Of a stretch of 8,376 bases of DNA, positions 1-6,805 are shown piece by piece. Source of the stretch: Sulfurospirillum sp. UBA6810 (GTDB lineage: Bacteria > Campylobacterota > Campylobacteria > Campylobacterales > Sulfurospirillaceae); assembly GCA_002469305.1 (NCBI GenBank), contig DKEY01000045.1, positions 1-8,376 on the forward strand, in the 5' to 3' direction. The translations under genes and the position numbers were made by a program. Under the pieces are notes generated by a model, which saw only the letters and a list, made by a program, of their open reading frames with translations, did no database searches and had not been told where the DNA came from. Numbering within the stretch: the stretch's first letter is position 1; every line of letters starts with the position of its first letter.

Positions 1-842
1 ATATAAAAAAACATATCATCCCAAAAATCTCTTATCATTTCCAAATCAACAAGAACAAATCTAAGGATAAATCCAAATATGGCTGCTTTAAAGGTAGCTG
101 CCATAAAAGTAGTTACTGGATAAGGTGCTCCATCATAAACATCTATTGCCCAATTTTGGAAAGGAAAAGCAGCAATTTTAAATAAAAAAGTTATAAAAAT
201 CATAGTTACACCAATAAGCAATATAGTAATATCACCTTCTATATTGTTTTGTATATATTGGCTTATTTTACCTATGTGTGTTGTTTGTGTCGCTGCATAT
301 ATAAAAGAGCTTCCTAAAAGGAAAAAAGCTCCAGAGAGTGAGCCTAAAACCAAATATCTATAACTAGCTTCTACTCTGCGTTCTATAACTTTTTGATAGC
401 CTATCATAACATATAAGGATAAAGAAGCTATCTCTAATGCGATAAGTGCGGTGATGAGTTCATTGGCATGTACAAGAAGCATCATCCCAAAAAGAGAAAA
501 TAGAAATAGGGAAAAAAATTCTGTTGTAAACTGTATATGCTTTTCAAAATAATTTATCCCAATAAGTATCGTCAAAATAGCTCCCATAAGGAGTATCGCA
601 CTAAAGTAACCAGAATAGGTATCAACTACAATCATTGCTTGGAAAGTATCTTCAAATGGAAACACTGAATACATCTGTGACATAGGAATCAAATCAATGA
701 TAAGCGCTACTGACATAAAAAGAACAGTTATAATCGAAGCTTTACGAAGAGAAATTCTCTGTATAGGGCTTATAAGCATCAAAACAACAGCCCCTAATCC
801 TACTATAAATAAAGGTAAAGTATATATAAAATCTTCTAACAT
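1..842 (-). CDS. nuoN: NADH-quinone oxidoreductase subunit N, 5' part (runs off left edge)
   Basis: This is an antiporter-like membrane subunit of complex I that moves protons and sits between NuoK and NuoM. The first 280 codons are visible and open to the edge; the family is usually about 480-500 residues, so roughly the C-terminal 40% is missing. It is strongly hydrophobic with many membrane segments. By comparison with E. coli NuoN, E137 (motif ALEIASLSLYVMIGY) matches the TM5 glutamate, K222 (FKIAAFPFQNW) the TM7 lysine and K252 (TFKAAIFGF) the TM8 lysine. The signature around residues 234-244 (DVYDGAPYPVT) is a variant of the usual DVYxGAPTPVT. An arginine (R162, SYRYLVLGS) stands where a lysine is usual. 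The ATG at 842-840 overlaps the nuoM stop by one base (TGATG) and follows AAGGGAG at about 847-853, a good ribosome binding site. The identification is firm; the missing 3' end cannot be judged. Confidence 0.95.
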   Translation of the reverse strand, partial: MLEDFIYTLPLFIVGLGAVVLMLISPIQRISLRKASIITVLFMSVALIIDLIPMSQMYSVFPFEDTFQAMIVVDTYSGYFSAILLMGAILTILIGINYFEKHIQFTTEFFSLFLFSLFGMMLLVHANELITALIALEIASLSLYVMIGYQKVIERRVEASYRYLVLGSLSGAFFLLGSSFIYAATQTTHIGKISQYIQNNIEGDITILLIGVTMIFITFLFKIAAFPFQNWAIDVYDGAPYPVTTFMAATFKAAIFGFILRFVLVDLEMIRDFWDDMFFY

Positions 843-2320
843 CAATCTCCCTTTATCAGTAGTATATTGTTTAAGTAGTGTTGGATAGTTGGCTCAATTT
901 TATATAAAAAATAATCAGGATAAACACCCATAGCAATAATAAGTAAAGCTAGAGGCAGCATCCCAAGTATCTCTTTAAAATCCAAGTCTTTCATCATCGA
1001 TACATCATTGTCACTATCTTGTAAAATCGCTCTTTGAAACATCCAAAACATAAAACTTGCTGCAACCAATACTGTCAAAGCTGATACAACACCCGCTATT
1101 GGCTGAAATCCAAAAGCTCCCAAGATAATCAAAAACTCACTCACAAAGCCGTTTGTTCCAGGTAGCCCAACTATACAAAGTAGCATTATGGCAAAGAAAA
1201 CTGTAAAGATTGGTGCTTTTCTTGCAATGCCTCCAAGAGCAGGGATAGACTTAATCCCCAAGCTATACTCCATCTTACCAACTAATAAAAACAAGCCTCC
1301 TGTTGCCATAGCATGTGCTATAATCAAAAATGCAGCTCCTGTTAAACCATAAGCATTGAGAGAAAAGATACCCGTAACGATAAAACCTAAATGTGAAGCC
1401 GAAGAGTATGCAAACATCTTTTTGATATTTACTTGCATAAGCGCAGCTACACCAAAATATAAAAGACCAAAGATACCAATCCAAACAAAATATGGAGCAA
1501 ACTCTATATAAAGTTCAGGAAAAAGAGGCATCATAAAACGAACAATCCCATATACTCCAAGCTTTGCCATGATAGAAGAGAGAAGAAAAACACCCCCTGT
1601 TGGAGAGTTTGAATATGTCTCAAGAAGCCATGTGTGAAATGGAAAAAGTGGAATTTTGATTGCAAAAGCTAGCATAAAACCAAAAAAGAGCCAAAGAGAC
1701 TCTGTCCTACCGATAGTAGAAATTTGCACCAAATCGTTTAATTCAAAACTCCAAAGTCCATACTCATAATAAAATTGTACACCCATATATAAGATACAAA
1801 TAAACATAAAGAGCGAACCCATGATAGTGTATATAGTGATTTTTATAGTTGAAAATACTCGATTGCCAGTTCCAAACATACCTATAATCATAAAAACTGG
1901 AAGTAACATAGCTTCCCAAAAAAAGTAAAAAAGAATCAAATCTTGAGAAAAAAGTGTGCCAGAGATACCAGTTTGAATCAAAAGCATACTCACCCAATAT
2001 CCCTTTGTCCTGCCATCCCATAGTAAAAGATATGCACATGGGATAAGCGTAGCTATAAGCATTAAAATGATAAGTGAAAAGCCATCAATCCCTAAACTAT
2101 AATTGATACCATAACTCTCTATCCAAGTATGATACTCTCTAAGTTGCATATAACCTGTTAATTCAAATTCATTGTAAACACTGAAAGCTAAAAAAAGTAT
2201 AGCCATAGAGGTGGCAAAGGCAAAGTTTCTCGTAGTCTTTGCACTTACTGGTACTATCAAGAGTGCAAAAGCGACAAACATCGGTAAAAATATGATAATT
2301 GACAACATTCCTATATCCAT
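842..2320 (-). CDS. nuoM: NADH-quinone oxidoreductase subunit M
   Basis: This is the 492-residue antiporter-like subunit of the complex I membrane arm, close to the usual length of about 500, with some 14 hydrophobic segments. All the family's channel residues are recognisable: E136 (FFWEAMLLPVF, TM5), K222 (FAIKIPLFPFHTWL, TM7), K253 (MAKLGVYG, TM8), H310 and H336 (AYSSASHLGF, IAHAMATGG) and E395 (GFVSEFLIIL, TM12). TM12 Glu rather than Lys is the NuoM hallmark and separates it from NuoL and NuoN. It starts 3 nt after the nuoL stop. The chosen ATG has only a weak GGGGTAGG upstream, so the ATG at codon 5 (MLSIII) is a possible alternative start. Its stop overlaps the nuoN start by one base. 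It acts in the cytoplasmic membrane and couples quinone reduction to proton translocation. Confidence 0.97.
   Translation of the reverse strand: MDIGMLSIIIFLPMFVAFALLIVPVSAKTTRNFAFATSMAILFLAFSVYNEFELTGYMQLREYHTWIESYGINYSLGIDGFSLIILMLIATLIPCAYLLLWDGRTKGYWVSMLLIQTGISGTLFSQDLILFYFFWEAMLLPVFMIIGMFGTGNRVFSTIKITIYTIMGSLFMFICILYMGVQFYYEYGLWSFELNDLVQISTIGRTESLWLFFGFMLAFAIKIPLFPFHTWLLETYSNSPTGGVFLLSSIMAKLGVYGIVRFMMPLFPELYIEFAPYFVWIGIFGLLYFGVAALMQVNIKKMFAYSSASHLGFIVTGIFSLNAYGLTGAAFLIIAHAMATGGLFLLVGKMEYSLGIKSIPALGGIARKAPIFTVFFAIMLLCIVGLPGTNGFVSEFLIILGAFGFQPIAGVVSALTVLVAASFMFWMFQRAILQDSDNDVSMMKDLDFKEILGMLPLALLIIAMGVYPDYFLYKIEPTIQHYLNNILLIKGD
847..853 (-). promoter_or_regulatory. ribosome binding site of nuoN
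   Basis: AAGGGAG on the minus strand lies 4-7 nt (depending on pairing register) before the nuoN ATG at 842-840. It sits in the last codons of nuoM. Confidence 0.7.
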
Positions 2321-2323
2321 AAC

Positions 2324-4210
2324 CTACCCCAACACCATAATCAAATATGATGATATAACGCTAAGCCCTATCATCATTATAAAAGCATAGTTGCTCGTAT
2401 TTGCATTTTGTAAAACAGAAACAAATTTGCCTGTTTTTATAAATCCTCGCGATAATCCCATGACAAATGCATCTATGATTTTCACATCCAAACTATACGA
2501 GATAAAAAGACTTATCTTCTTCACTCCATTCACAAAAACTTTTTCATACAGTTCATCTACATAAAATTTATGCCATATAATGCCACTCATTGTATGCTCG
2601 GTTCCAAGGTTACATGTAAAGAATTTTTTATACGCTACAAATATACCGATAAGCGCTGCAAATACATTGATAGCCATGAGTATAAGCTCACTTTCATGGC
2701 TTACATGTAAAGCCTCTTTGAGTGAAAAATCCTCCAACCAAATGCTTACTAAATTGTGTCCACCTAATACTTCTGGTACACCAAAAAAGCCTACAAAAAT
2801 TGATCCAACTGCAAGGATAACAAGTGGTGAAGTCATACTTTTTGTTAAAAAGTGAATTTTTCTGTTTTCATTGTAATTTGTGCCATAGAACACAACAAAG
2901 AAAAGTCTAAACATATAGTAGGCTGTAAGGACTGCTGTAACTAACCCAATCAACCATATATCATAATGTCCACTTGAAAAAGCCACAAGTAAAATCTCAT
3001 CTTTACTAAAAAATCCAGCAAATGGAGGTATGCCACAAATCGCAAGATTTGCTATGAGCATTGTAAAAAATACGAGTGGTATTTTACTTTTCATACCGCC
3101 CATCTTAAAAATATTTTGTTCGTGATGTAGTGCCACGATAACAGCTCCTGCTCCCATAAATAAAAGAGCTTTGAAAAAAGCATGGGTAAATACGTGAAAA
3201 ATCCCCGCACTATAACTTCCAAGTCCAACAGCTATAAACATATATCCTAGTTGTGACATCGTAGAATATGCCAAAATCTTTTTAATATCACTTTGCTTTG
3301 TTGCGATGATAGCCGCAAATATAGAAGAAACTGCACCGATATAGGCTATATACAACCCAACATTTGGAATCAAGTCATATAAAAAATGAAACCTAGCTAC
3401 CATATAAACACCAGCTGTAACCATAGTTGCAGCGTGGATAAGCGCTGAAACTGGCGTTGGTCCAGCCATCGCATCAGGGAGCCAAACATAAAGTGGTATT
3501 TGTGCTGATTTTCCCATCGCTCCAACAAAAAGAGCGATACCTGCATATGTGAGGATGTCTAAGGGGACATTTGCGATTTGATTTTGTAAATTTATATAAT
3601 CAAAACCATATGAACCTGCATGAAAAAGCAATATACTCATCCCTATGATAAAACCAAAATCACCTACACGATTGGCTATAAAAGCTTTGTTTCCAGCTTT
3701 TACATTTTCACTGTCTCTAAAATAAAAACTGATGAGCAAATAAGAACAGACTCCAACTCCCTCCCAACCTATGAACATGATGAGTGGACTATCTGCTAAG
3801 ACTAAAAGAAGCATCGAAGCTAAAAAAAGATTAAAATAGAAAAAGAATTTACCATAGCCCTCATCGTCTCTCATATAGCCAGCTGCATATATGTGGATAA
3901 GCCAACCAACAAAAGAGATAAATAAAACCATAAAGATAGATAAATTATCGAGCATAAAACCCATATCTATGTCATAAGTATCTATACTTAGCCATTTGTA
4001 TACTTTGTATAAAATAACTTCATTGCTTCCAAGCATTTGGATGAAAAAGAAACACCCTATCAAAAAGCTTACAAGTGGTGCAAGTAAAGCAGGTATAGTG
4101 AAAAAAATATTTGCTAACTTTTTAATTTTTATGGAATATAGATACATAAATCCAAGTAAGATAGCACTTCCAAGAGGAATTAAAACGATAAAAGCTAAAA
4201 GGAAATTCAT
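2324..4210 (-). CDS. nuoL: NADH-quinone oxidoreductase subunit L
   Basis: This is the distal antiporter-like subunit of complex I, 628 residues against about 613 in E. coli, and is complete. An N-terminal proton-channel core is followed by the C-terminal extension (about 500-628) expected to form the lateral helix and its anchoring TM helix. Key residues seen are E150 (GWEGVGVCSYLLI, TM5), K234 (GKSAQIPLYVWLPDAMAG, TM7), H259 (SALIHAATMVTAG), H339, H343 and K347 (HVFTHAFFKALLF), and K404 (FFSKDEIL, TM12). TM12 Lys and the long C-terminus distinguish it from NuoM. The ATG overlaps the nuoK stop (ATGA) and has AAGGA at 4217-4221 with a 6-nt spacer. The stop is TAG, 3 nt before nuoM. Nothing suggests a truncation or frameshift. 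Confidence 0.97.
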   Translation of the reverse strand: MNFLLAFIVLIPLGSAILLGFMYLYSIKIKKLANIFFTIPALLAPLVSFLIGCFFFIQMLGSNEVILYKVYKWLSIDTYDIDMGFMLDNLSIFMVLFISFVGWLIHIYAAGYMRDDEGYGKFFFYFNLFLASMLLLVLADSPLIMFIGWEGVGVCSYLLISFYFRDSENVKAGNKAFIANRVGDFGFIIGMSILLFHAGSYGFDYINLQNQIANVPLDILTYAGIALFVGAMGKSAQIPLYVWLPDAMAGPTPVSALIHAATMVTAGVYMVARFHFLYDLIPNVGLYIAYIGAVSSIFAAIIATKQSDIKKILAYSTMSQLGYMFIAVGLGSYSAGIFHVFTHAFFKALLFMGAGAVIVALHHEQNIFKMGGMKSKIPLVFFTMLIANLAICGIPPFAGFFSKDEILLVAFSSGHYDIWLIGLVTAVLTAYYMFRLFFVVFYGTNYNENRKIHFLTKSMTSPLVILAVGSIFVGFFGVPEVLGGHNLVSIWLEDFSLKEALHVSHESELILMAINVFAALIGIFVAYKKFFTCNLGTEHTMSGIIWHKFYVDELYEKVFVNGVKKISLFISYSLDVKIIDAFVMGLSRGFIKTGKFVSVLQNANTSNYAFIMMIGLSVISSYLIMVLG

Positions 4211-4524
4211 AAAGCATCCTTTTGGCTCAGTATTGTAAACAAGTCAGAATTGAGTGTTTTCTTTTGTCTATACAAAACAACAATGAGAGATAAAAACACT
4301 GCTGCTTCCGCTGCTGCTACGGCAATGATAAGCATAGCAATCACTTGAGGGTTCATAGATTCATAGTATCTTCCAAGACTTACAAATATCAAATTGACAG
4401 CATTGAGCATAAGCTCTATAGACATATAGATTACAAATATATTTTTTCTAGCAATCACCCCTAGTATGCCTATGGAAAAAAGTACCATTGCTAGTGTGAT
4501 ATAAGCCAAAATAGAATCAACCAT
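4207..4524 (-). CDS. nuoK: NADH-quinone oxidoreductase subunit K
   Basis: This is a small complex I membrane subunit of 105 residues (usual about 100) with three predicted TM helices at roughly 6-24, 29-52 and 60-86. The two intramembrane glutamates that carry the proton path are present: E37 (YMSIELMLNAVNL) and E73 (VAAAEAAVFLSLIV). The reading frame is open further upstream (to 4596), but the start is placed at 4524. There the protein begins in the family's usual place (MVDSILAYITL), and an excellent AAGGAG lies at 4532-4537 with a 7-nt spacer. The gene overlaps the 3' end of nuoJ by 8 nt, and its stop overlaps the nuoL start (ATGA). The C-terminal tail (RQKKTLNSD...) is polar and a little longer than average. 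Confidence 0.96.
   Translation of the reverse strand: MVDSILAYITLAMVLFSIGILGVIARKNIFVIYMSIELMLNAVNLIFVSLGRYYESMNPQVIAMLIIAVAAAEAAVFLSLIVVLYRQKKTLNSDLFTILSQKDAL
4217..4221 (-). promoter_or_regulatory. ribosome binding site of nuoL
   Basis: AAGGA on the minus strand lies 6 nt before the nuoL ATG (4210-4208), in the last codons of nuoK. The spacing is near ideal. Confidence 0.75.
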
Positions 4525-5023
4525 GTTTGCACTCCTTCCTAGCATATACAATAGCTCCAACCAAAGCACATAAAAGAAGCATAGAGATAAGCTCAAACGG
4601 CACTAGCCAATCATTAAATAAAACATTTCCAAAACTTTTGATTGAGCCAAATTCCTCACCTAAAATTCCCATAGGTTTCGATGGTAACGTATTGAATGCT
4701 TTAATGACTAAGATATTGAAAGGAACTAAAAAAATCGCTCCTAAAAAGATAAGAAGTGTCTTGTTTTTTTCTTCTGGCAAATTTTCATCTTTTATATTTA
4801 AAAACATAATGATAAAAAGCAAAAGTGTTATAATTGCTCCTGCATACACGATAATCTGTACCATAAACAAAAAAGGCGCACTTAAAAGAGCGAAAATTCC
4901 CGCAAGTGCAAGGATAGAAATAATCAGACTAATAGCACTATAAATAGGCTGTTTAAAAGATATCATACCTATCCCCCCTACTATTGAGAAAATTGCCAAA
5001 ATCAAAAATACAATATCTATCAC
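4517..5023 (-). CDS. nuoJ: NADH-quinone oxidoreductase subunit J
   Basis: This is the complex I membrane subunit of 168 residues (family about 165-185), with about five TM helices. The diagnostic third-helix segment is at 51-76 and includes VQIIVYAGAIITLLLF, with Y60 and the glycine of the pi-bulge region (G62) that rearranges during turnover. A long polar loop (about 78-90 and 112-140) precedes the last helix at about 141-160. The start is GTG at 5023-5021, overlapping the nuoI stop as GTGA. It is preceded by AAGGA at 5030-5034 with a 6-nt spacer, and no in-frame ATG lies nearby to compete. It is the only non-ATG start chosen in this operon segment. The 3' end overlaps nuoK by 8 nt. Confidence 0.96.
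   Translation of the reverse strand: MIDIVFLILAIFSIVGGIGMISFKQPIYSAISLIISILALAGIFALLSAPFLFMVQIIVYAGAIITLLLFIIMFLNIKDENLPEEKNKTLLIFLGAIFLVPFNILVIKAFNTLPSKPMGILGEEFGSIKSFGNVLFNDWLVPFELISMLLLCALVGAIVYARKECKHG
4532..4537 (-). promoter_or_regulatory. ribosome binding site that fixes the nuoK start
   Basis: AAGGAG on the minus strand lies 7 nt before the ATG at 4524-4522 and inside the last codons of nuoJ. It is the strongest Shine-Dalgarno match in the window. It selects this ATG over the upstream open extension of the same frame. Confidence 0.85.
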
Positions 5024-5520
5024 TTCTCTTCCTTCATCGGTTCATTTGCCAAAAGTTGCTCTTTTGTTATTACAAAATCTTCTCTTTTGCTTTTTACAAA
5101 AGTAAAAATCCCTGTATCCATCCTGATGGCATCACAAGGACAAGCTTCAACACAACCTCCACAAAATACGCACTCTAGCAAATCTATATCAAATCTTTTT
5201 GGCATTTTTTCATCTACACCATCTTCTCTCTCAATCGCTTCTATAAAAATACACTCAGCAGGACAAGCAGTTGCACACATAAAACAAGCAACACATCTAA
5301 CACTCTCATCTTCTCTTTTGGTAAGTCTGTGGACACCTCTGTATCTTGGAGTTATATCTTTTGGTTGTTCTTCTGGATACTGGAGTGTTTTGATGTTTGA
5401 AGTGTCTTTTAGATTTGTAAAAAAGTGTTTAAAAGTTACTTTAAGTCCACCAAAAATCGCAGGAAGATAAGCTCTGTCTTTAAAGTTTTTTCCATGTCTT
5501 GGTACTATCTTAATGCCCAT
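5020..5520 (-). CDS. nuoI: NADH-quinone oxidoreductase subunit I (2x[4Fe-4S] ferredoxin-like)
   Basis: This peripheral-arm subunit passes electrons through clusters N6a and N6b to N2 and the quinone. It has 166 residues. Two classical motifs are present: C76-x2-C79-x2-C82-x3-C86-P and C117-x2-C120-x2-C123-x3-C127-P. In this fold each cluster takes three cysteines from one motif and the fourth from the other. Extra cysteines occur just after each motif (C90, and C129 in ACPCDAI, where Thr or Val is more usual). An N-terminal stretch at 18-36 (GGLKVTFKHFF) should form the amphipathic helix lying on NuoH. The ATG at 5520 is preferred, 1 nt after the nuoH stop with GGAG at 5527-5530 and a 6-nt spacer. 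A TTG at 5532 in the same frame would add four residues but has no matching ribosome site. The stop overlaps the nuoJ GTG. Confidence 0.96.
   Translation of the reverse strand: MGIKIVPRHGKNFKDRAYLPAIFGGLKVTFKHFFTNLKDTSNIKTLQYPEEQPKDITPRYRGVHRLTKREDESVRCVACFMCATACPAECIFIEAIEREDGVDEKMPKRFDIDLLECVFCGGCVEACPCDAIRMDTGIFTFVKSKREDFVITKEQLLANEPMKEEK
5030..5034 (-). promoter_or_regulatory. ribosome binding site supporting the GTG start of nuoJ
   Basis: AAGGA on the minus strand lies 6 nt before GTG at 5023-5021, within the last codons of nuoI. It supports initiation at this non-ATG codon, which shares bases with the nuoI stop (GTGA). Confidence 0.75.
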
Positions 5521-5521
5521 A

Positions 5522-6805
5522 TTATGCTCCAAACACTACAACAAATATAGCTGTAAAAAATATATTTGCTATTGATAATGGAAGTAAGATTTTCCACCCT
5601 AAATCTTGAAGATGGTCATATCTAAAACGTGGCAGTGTCCATCTAACCCAAACAAAAACAAAGTTCATAAAAAGTAATTTTATAGCAAAAGTTACAGTCT
5701 GCAATATAGCCACAGAAATATTAACACCATCTTTTGAAATACCAAATATAAATGCACTTGCTATAACAAAAAGTATGACTAGATTTAGAGTAAAAATAGC
5801 TTTTATAAGCCATTGTGCCTCTTTATTTCTTATATCATTTTCTTGTGTCCATTTGTTGTTTTTCGCTATCCATTTGCAAAAGAAAAAACTAAGTAGAGGT
5901 ATCGTTATCATAAGAAGGAGTAACACAAGAGATATATTTTCTTTAAGCACTTGCGTATTTGCCCAAGGTATCTGATAACCTCCAAAAAATAGAGTAATGA
6001 TAAGAGCACTTGAAGCGCTCATCGCTACATACTCTCCTACAAAGAAAAGTCCAAATCGCATAGCACTGTACTCGGTATGAAAACCACCAACAATCTCGCT
6101 CTCTCCCTCTGCTATATCAAAAGGAGCTCTGTTGGTTTCGGCAAAAGCTGTAACTATGAAAAGTATCGCTGCAACTGGTTGTAAAAATATACCCCAAGAG
6201 GGTATAAACCCAAAAAGTAAATCTCCTTGAAATCTTACCATATCACCTAGATTTACAGAGCCATATACGACCAAAATAGCTATCAAAGATAACCCCATAG
6301 CTGCTTCATAACTGATAACTTGTGCGGCTGCTCTAAGTCCACCTAATAAAGAGTATTTGTTATTGCTCGCCCAGCCACCTATGATGATACCATATACACT
6401 AAGACCAGCAAATGCCAAAAACCATAAAAGTCCTAAATCAAGTGGCAAACCTTGCATCATAAAAGTTTGTGAACCTATCGTTAAATCATCTGCAAAAGGA
6501 ATAACCATAAAAGTAAGATACGAACAAACAAAAACAATAACAGGAGAAATCGTAAAAAAGAGTTTTTCTTTGATAGAGTTTGGTTTATAGTCTTCTTTAA
6601 AAACAAGTTTGAGCATATCTGCAAAAGACTGTATCAAACCACCAAGTCTTACACCACCGAGATTACATCTATTTGGACCTAATCTATCTTGTATAAAACC
6701 TGCAACCCTTCTCTCAATCCATACCAAAATAGGTGCAGCACCAAGTGAAAAGAGCAATGAGATGATTATATTGATAATGACCACACTCACTAGAACCAAA
6801 TTCAT
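5522..6805 (-). CDS. nuoH: NADH-quinone oxidoreductase subunit H, enlarged form
   Basis: This membrane subunit forms the quinone chamber and links the peripheral and proton-pumping arms. Family signatures are clear: ERRVAGFIQDRLGPNR (31-46), GGWASNNKYSLLGGLRAA (143-160) followed by QVISYE, ETNRAPFDIAEGESEIVGG (223-241) for the acidic quinone-facing loop, and RWTLPRFRYDHLQDLGWK (388-405) near the C-terminus. At 427 residues it is about 100 longer than E. coli NuoH (325). The excess lies at about 285-365, between FFGGYQIPW and the final helices. It reads as two extra hydrophobic segments (about 291-310 and 333-355) joined by a charged loop (KWIAKNNKWTQENDIRNKE). The flanking motifs are intact and in frame, so this is an insertion, not a fusion by error. 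The ATG overlaps the nuoG stop (ATGA); its ribosome site is weak (GGA only). Confidence 0.97.
   Translation of the reverse strand: MNLVLVSVVIINIIISLLFSLGAAPILVWIERRVAGFIQDRLGPNRCNLGGVRLGGLIQSFADMLKLVFKEDYKPNSIKEKLFFTISPVIVFVCSYLTFMVIPFADDLTIGSQTFMMQGLPLDLGLLWFLAFAGLSVYGIIIGGWASNNKYSLLGGLRAAAQVISYEAAMGLSLIAILVVYGSVNLGDMVRFQGDLLFGFIPSWGIFLQPVAAILFIVTAFAETNRAPFDIAEGESEIVGGFHTEYSAMRFGLFFVGEYVAMSASSALIITLFFGGYQIPWANTQVLKENISLVLLLLMITIPLLSFFFCKWIAKNNKWTQENDIRNKEAQWLIKAIFTLNLVILFVIASAFIFGISKDGVNISVAILQTVTFAIKLLFMNFVFVWVRWTLPRFRYDHLQDLGWKILLPLSIANIFFTAIFVVVFGA
5527..5530 (-). promoter_or_regulatory. ribosome binding site that fixes the nuoI start
   Basis: GGAG on the minus strand sits in the final sense codons of nuoH, 6 nt before the ATG at 5520-5518. 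It overlaps the alternative TTG start region at 5532-5530, which it therefore cannot serve. Confidence 0.7.

Noticed and set aside
697..888. 63-codon plus-strand open frame across the nuoM/nuoN junction
   Set aside because: It is antisense to two confirmed genes, with no ribosome site or family resemblance.
2610..2710. Two copies of the palindrome ttacatgtaa, at 2610-2619 and 2701-2710
   Set aside because: Both are inside nuoL coding sequence, not in phase with each other (91 bases apart), and such 10-base palindromes are expected by chance in AT-rich DNA.
4525..4596. Upstream extension of nuoK to a start at 4596
   Set aside because: It would add 24 residues absent from the family and overlap nuoJ by 80 nt; the internal ATG has a far better ribosome site.
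4527..4943. 138-codon plus-strand open frame opposite nuoJ
   Set aside because: It lies wholly antisense to a clear nuoJ with intact family motifs, has no recognisable domain and has a composition typical of a shadow frame.
5087..5470. 127-codon plus-strand open frame opposite nuoI
   Set aside because: It is antisense to the conserved NuoI cysteine motifs; its Ser/Thr/Ile-rich translation is what the reverse of that sequence gives.
5521..5532. TTG start of nuoI at 5532
   Set aside because: It would overlap the nuoH end and has no spaced Shine-Dalgarno, whereas the ATG at 5520 does.
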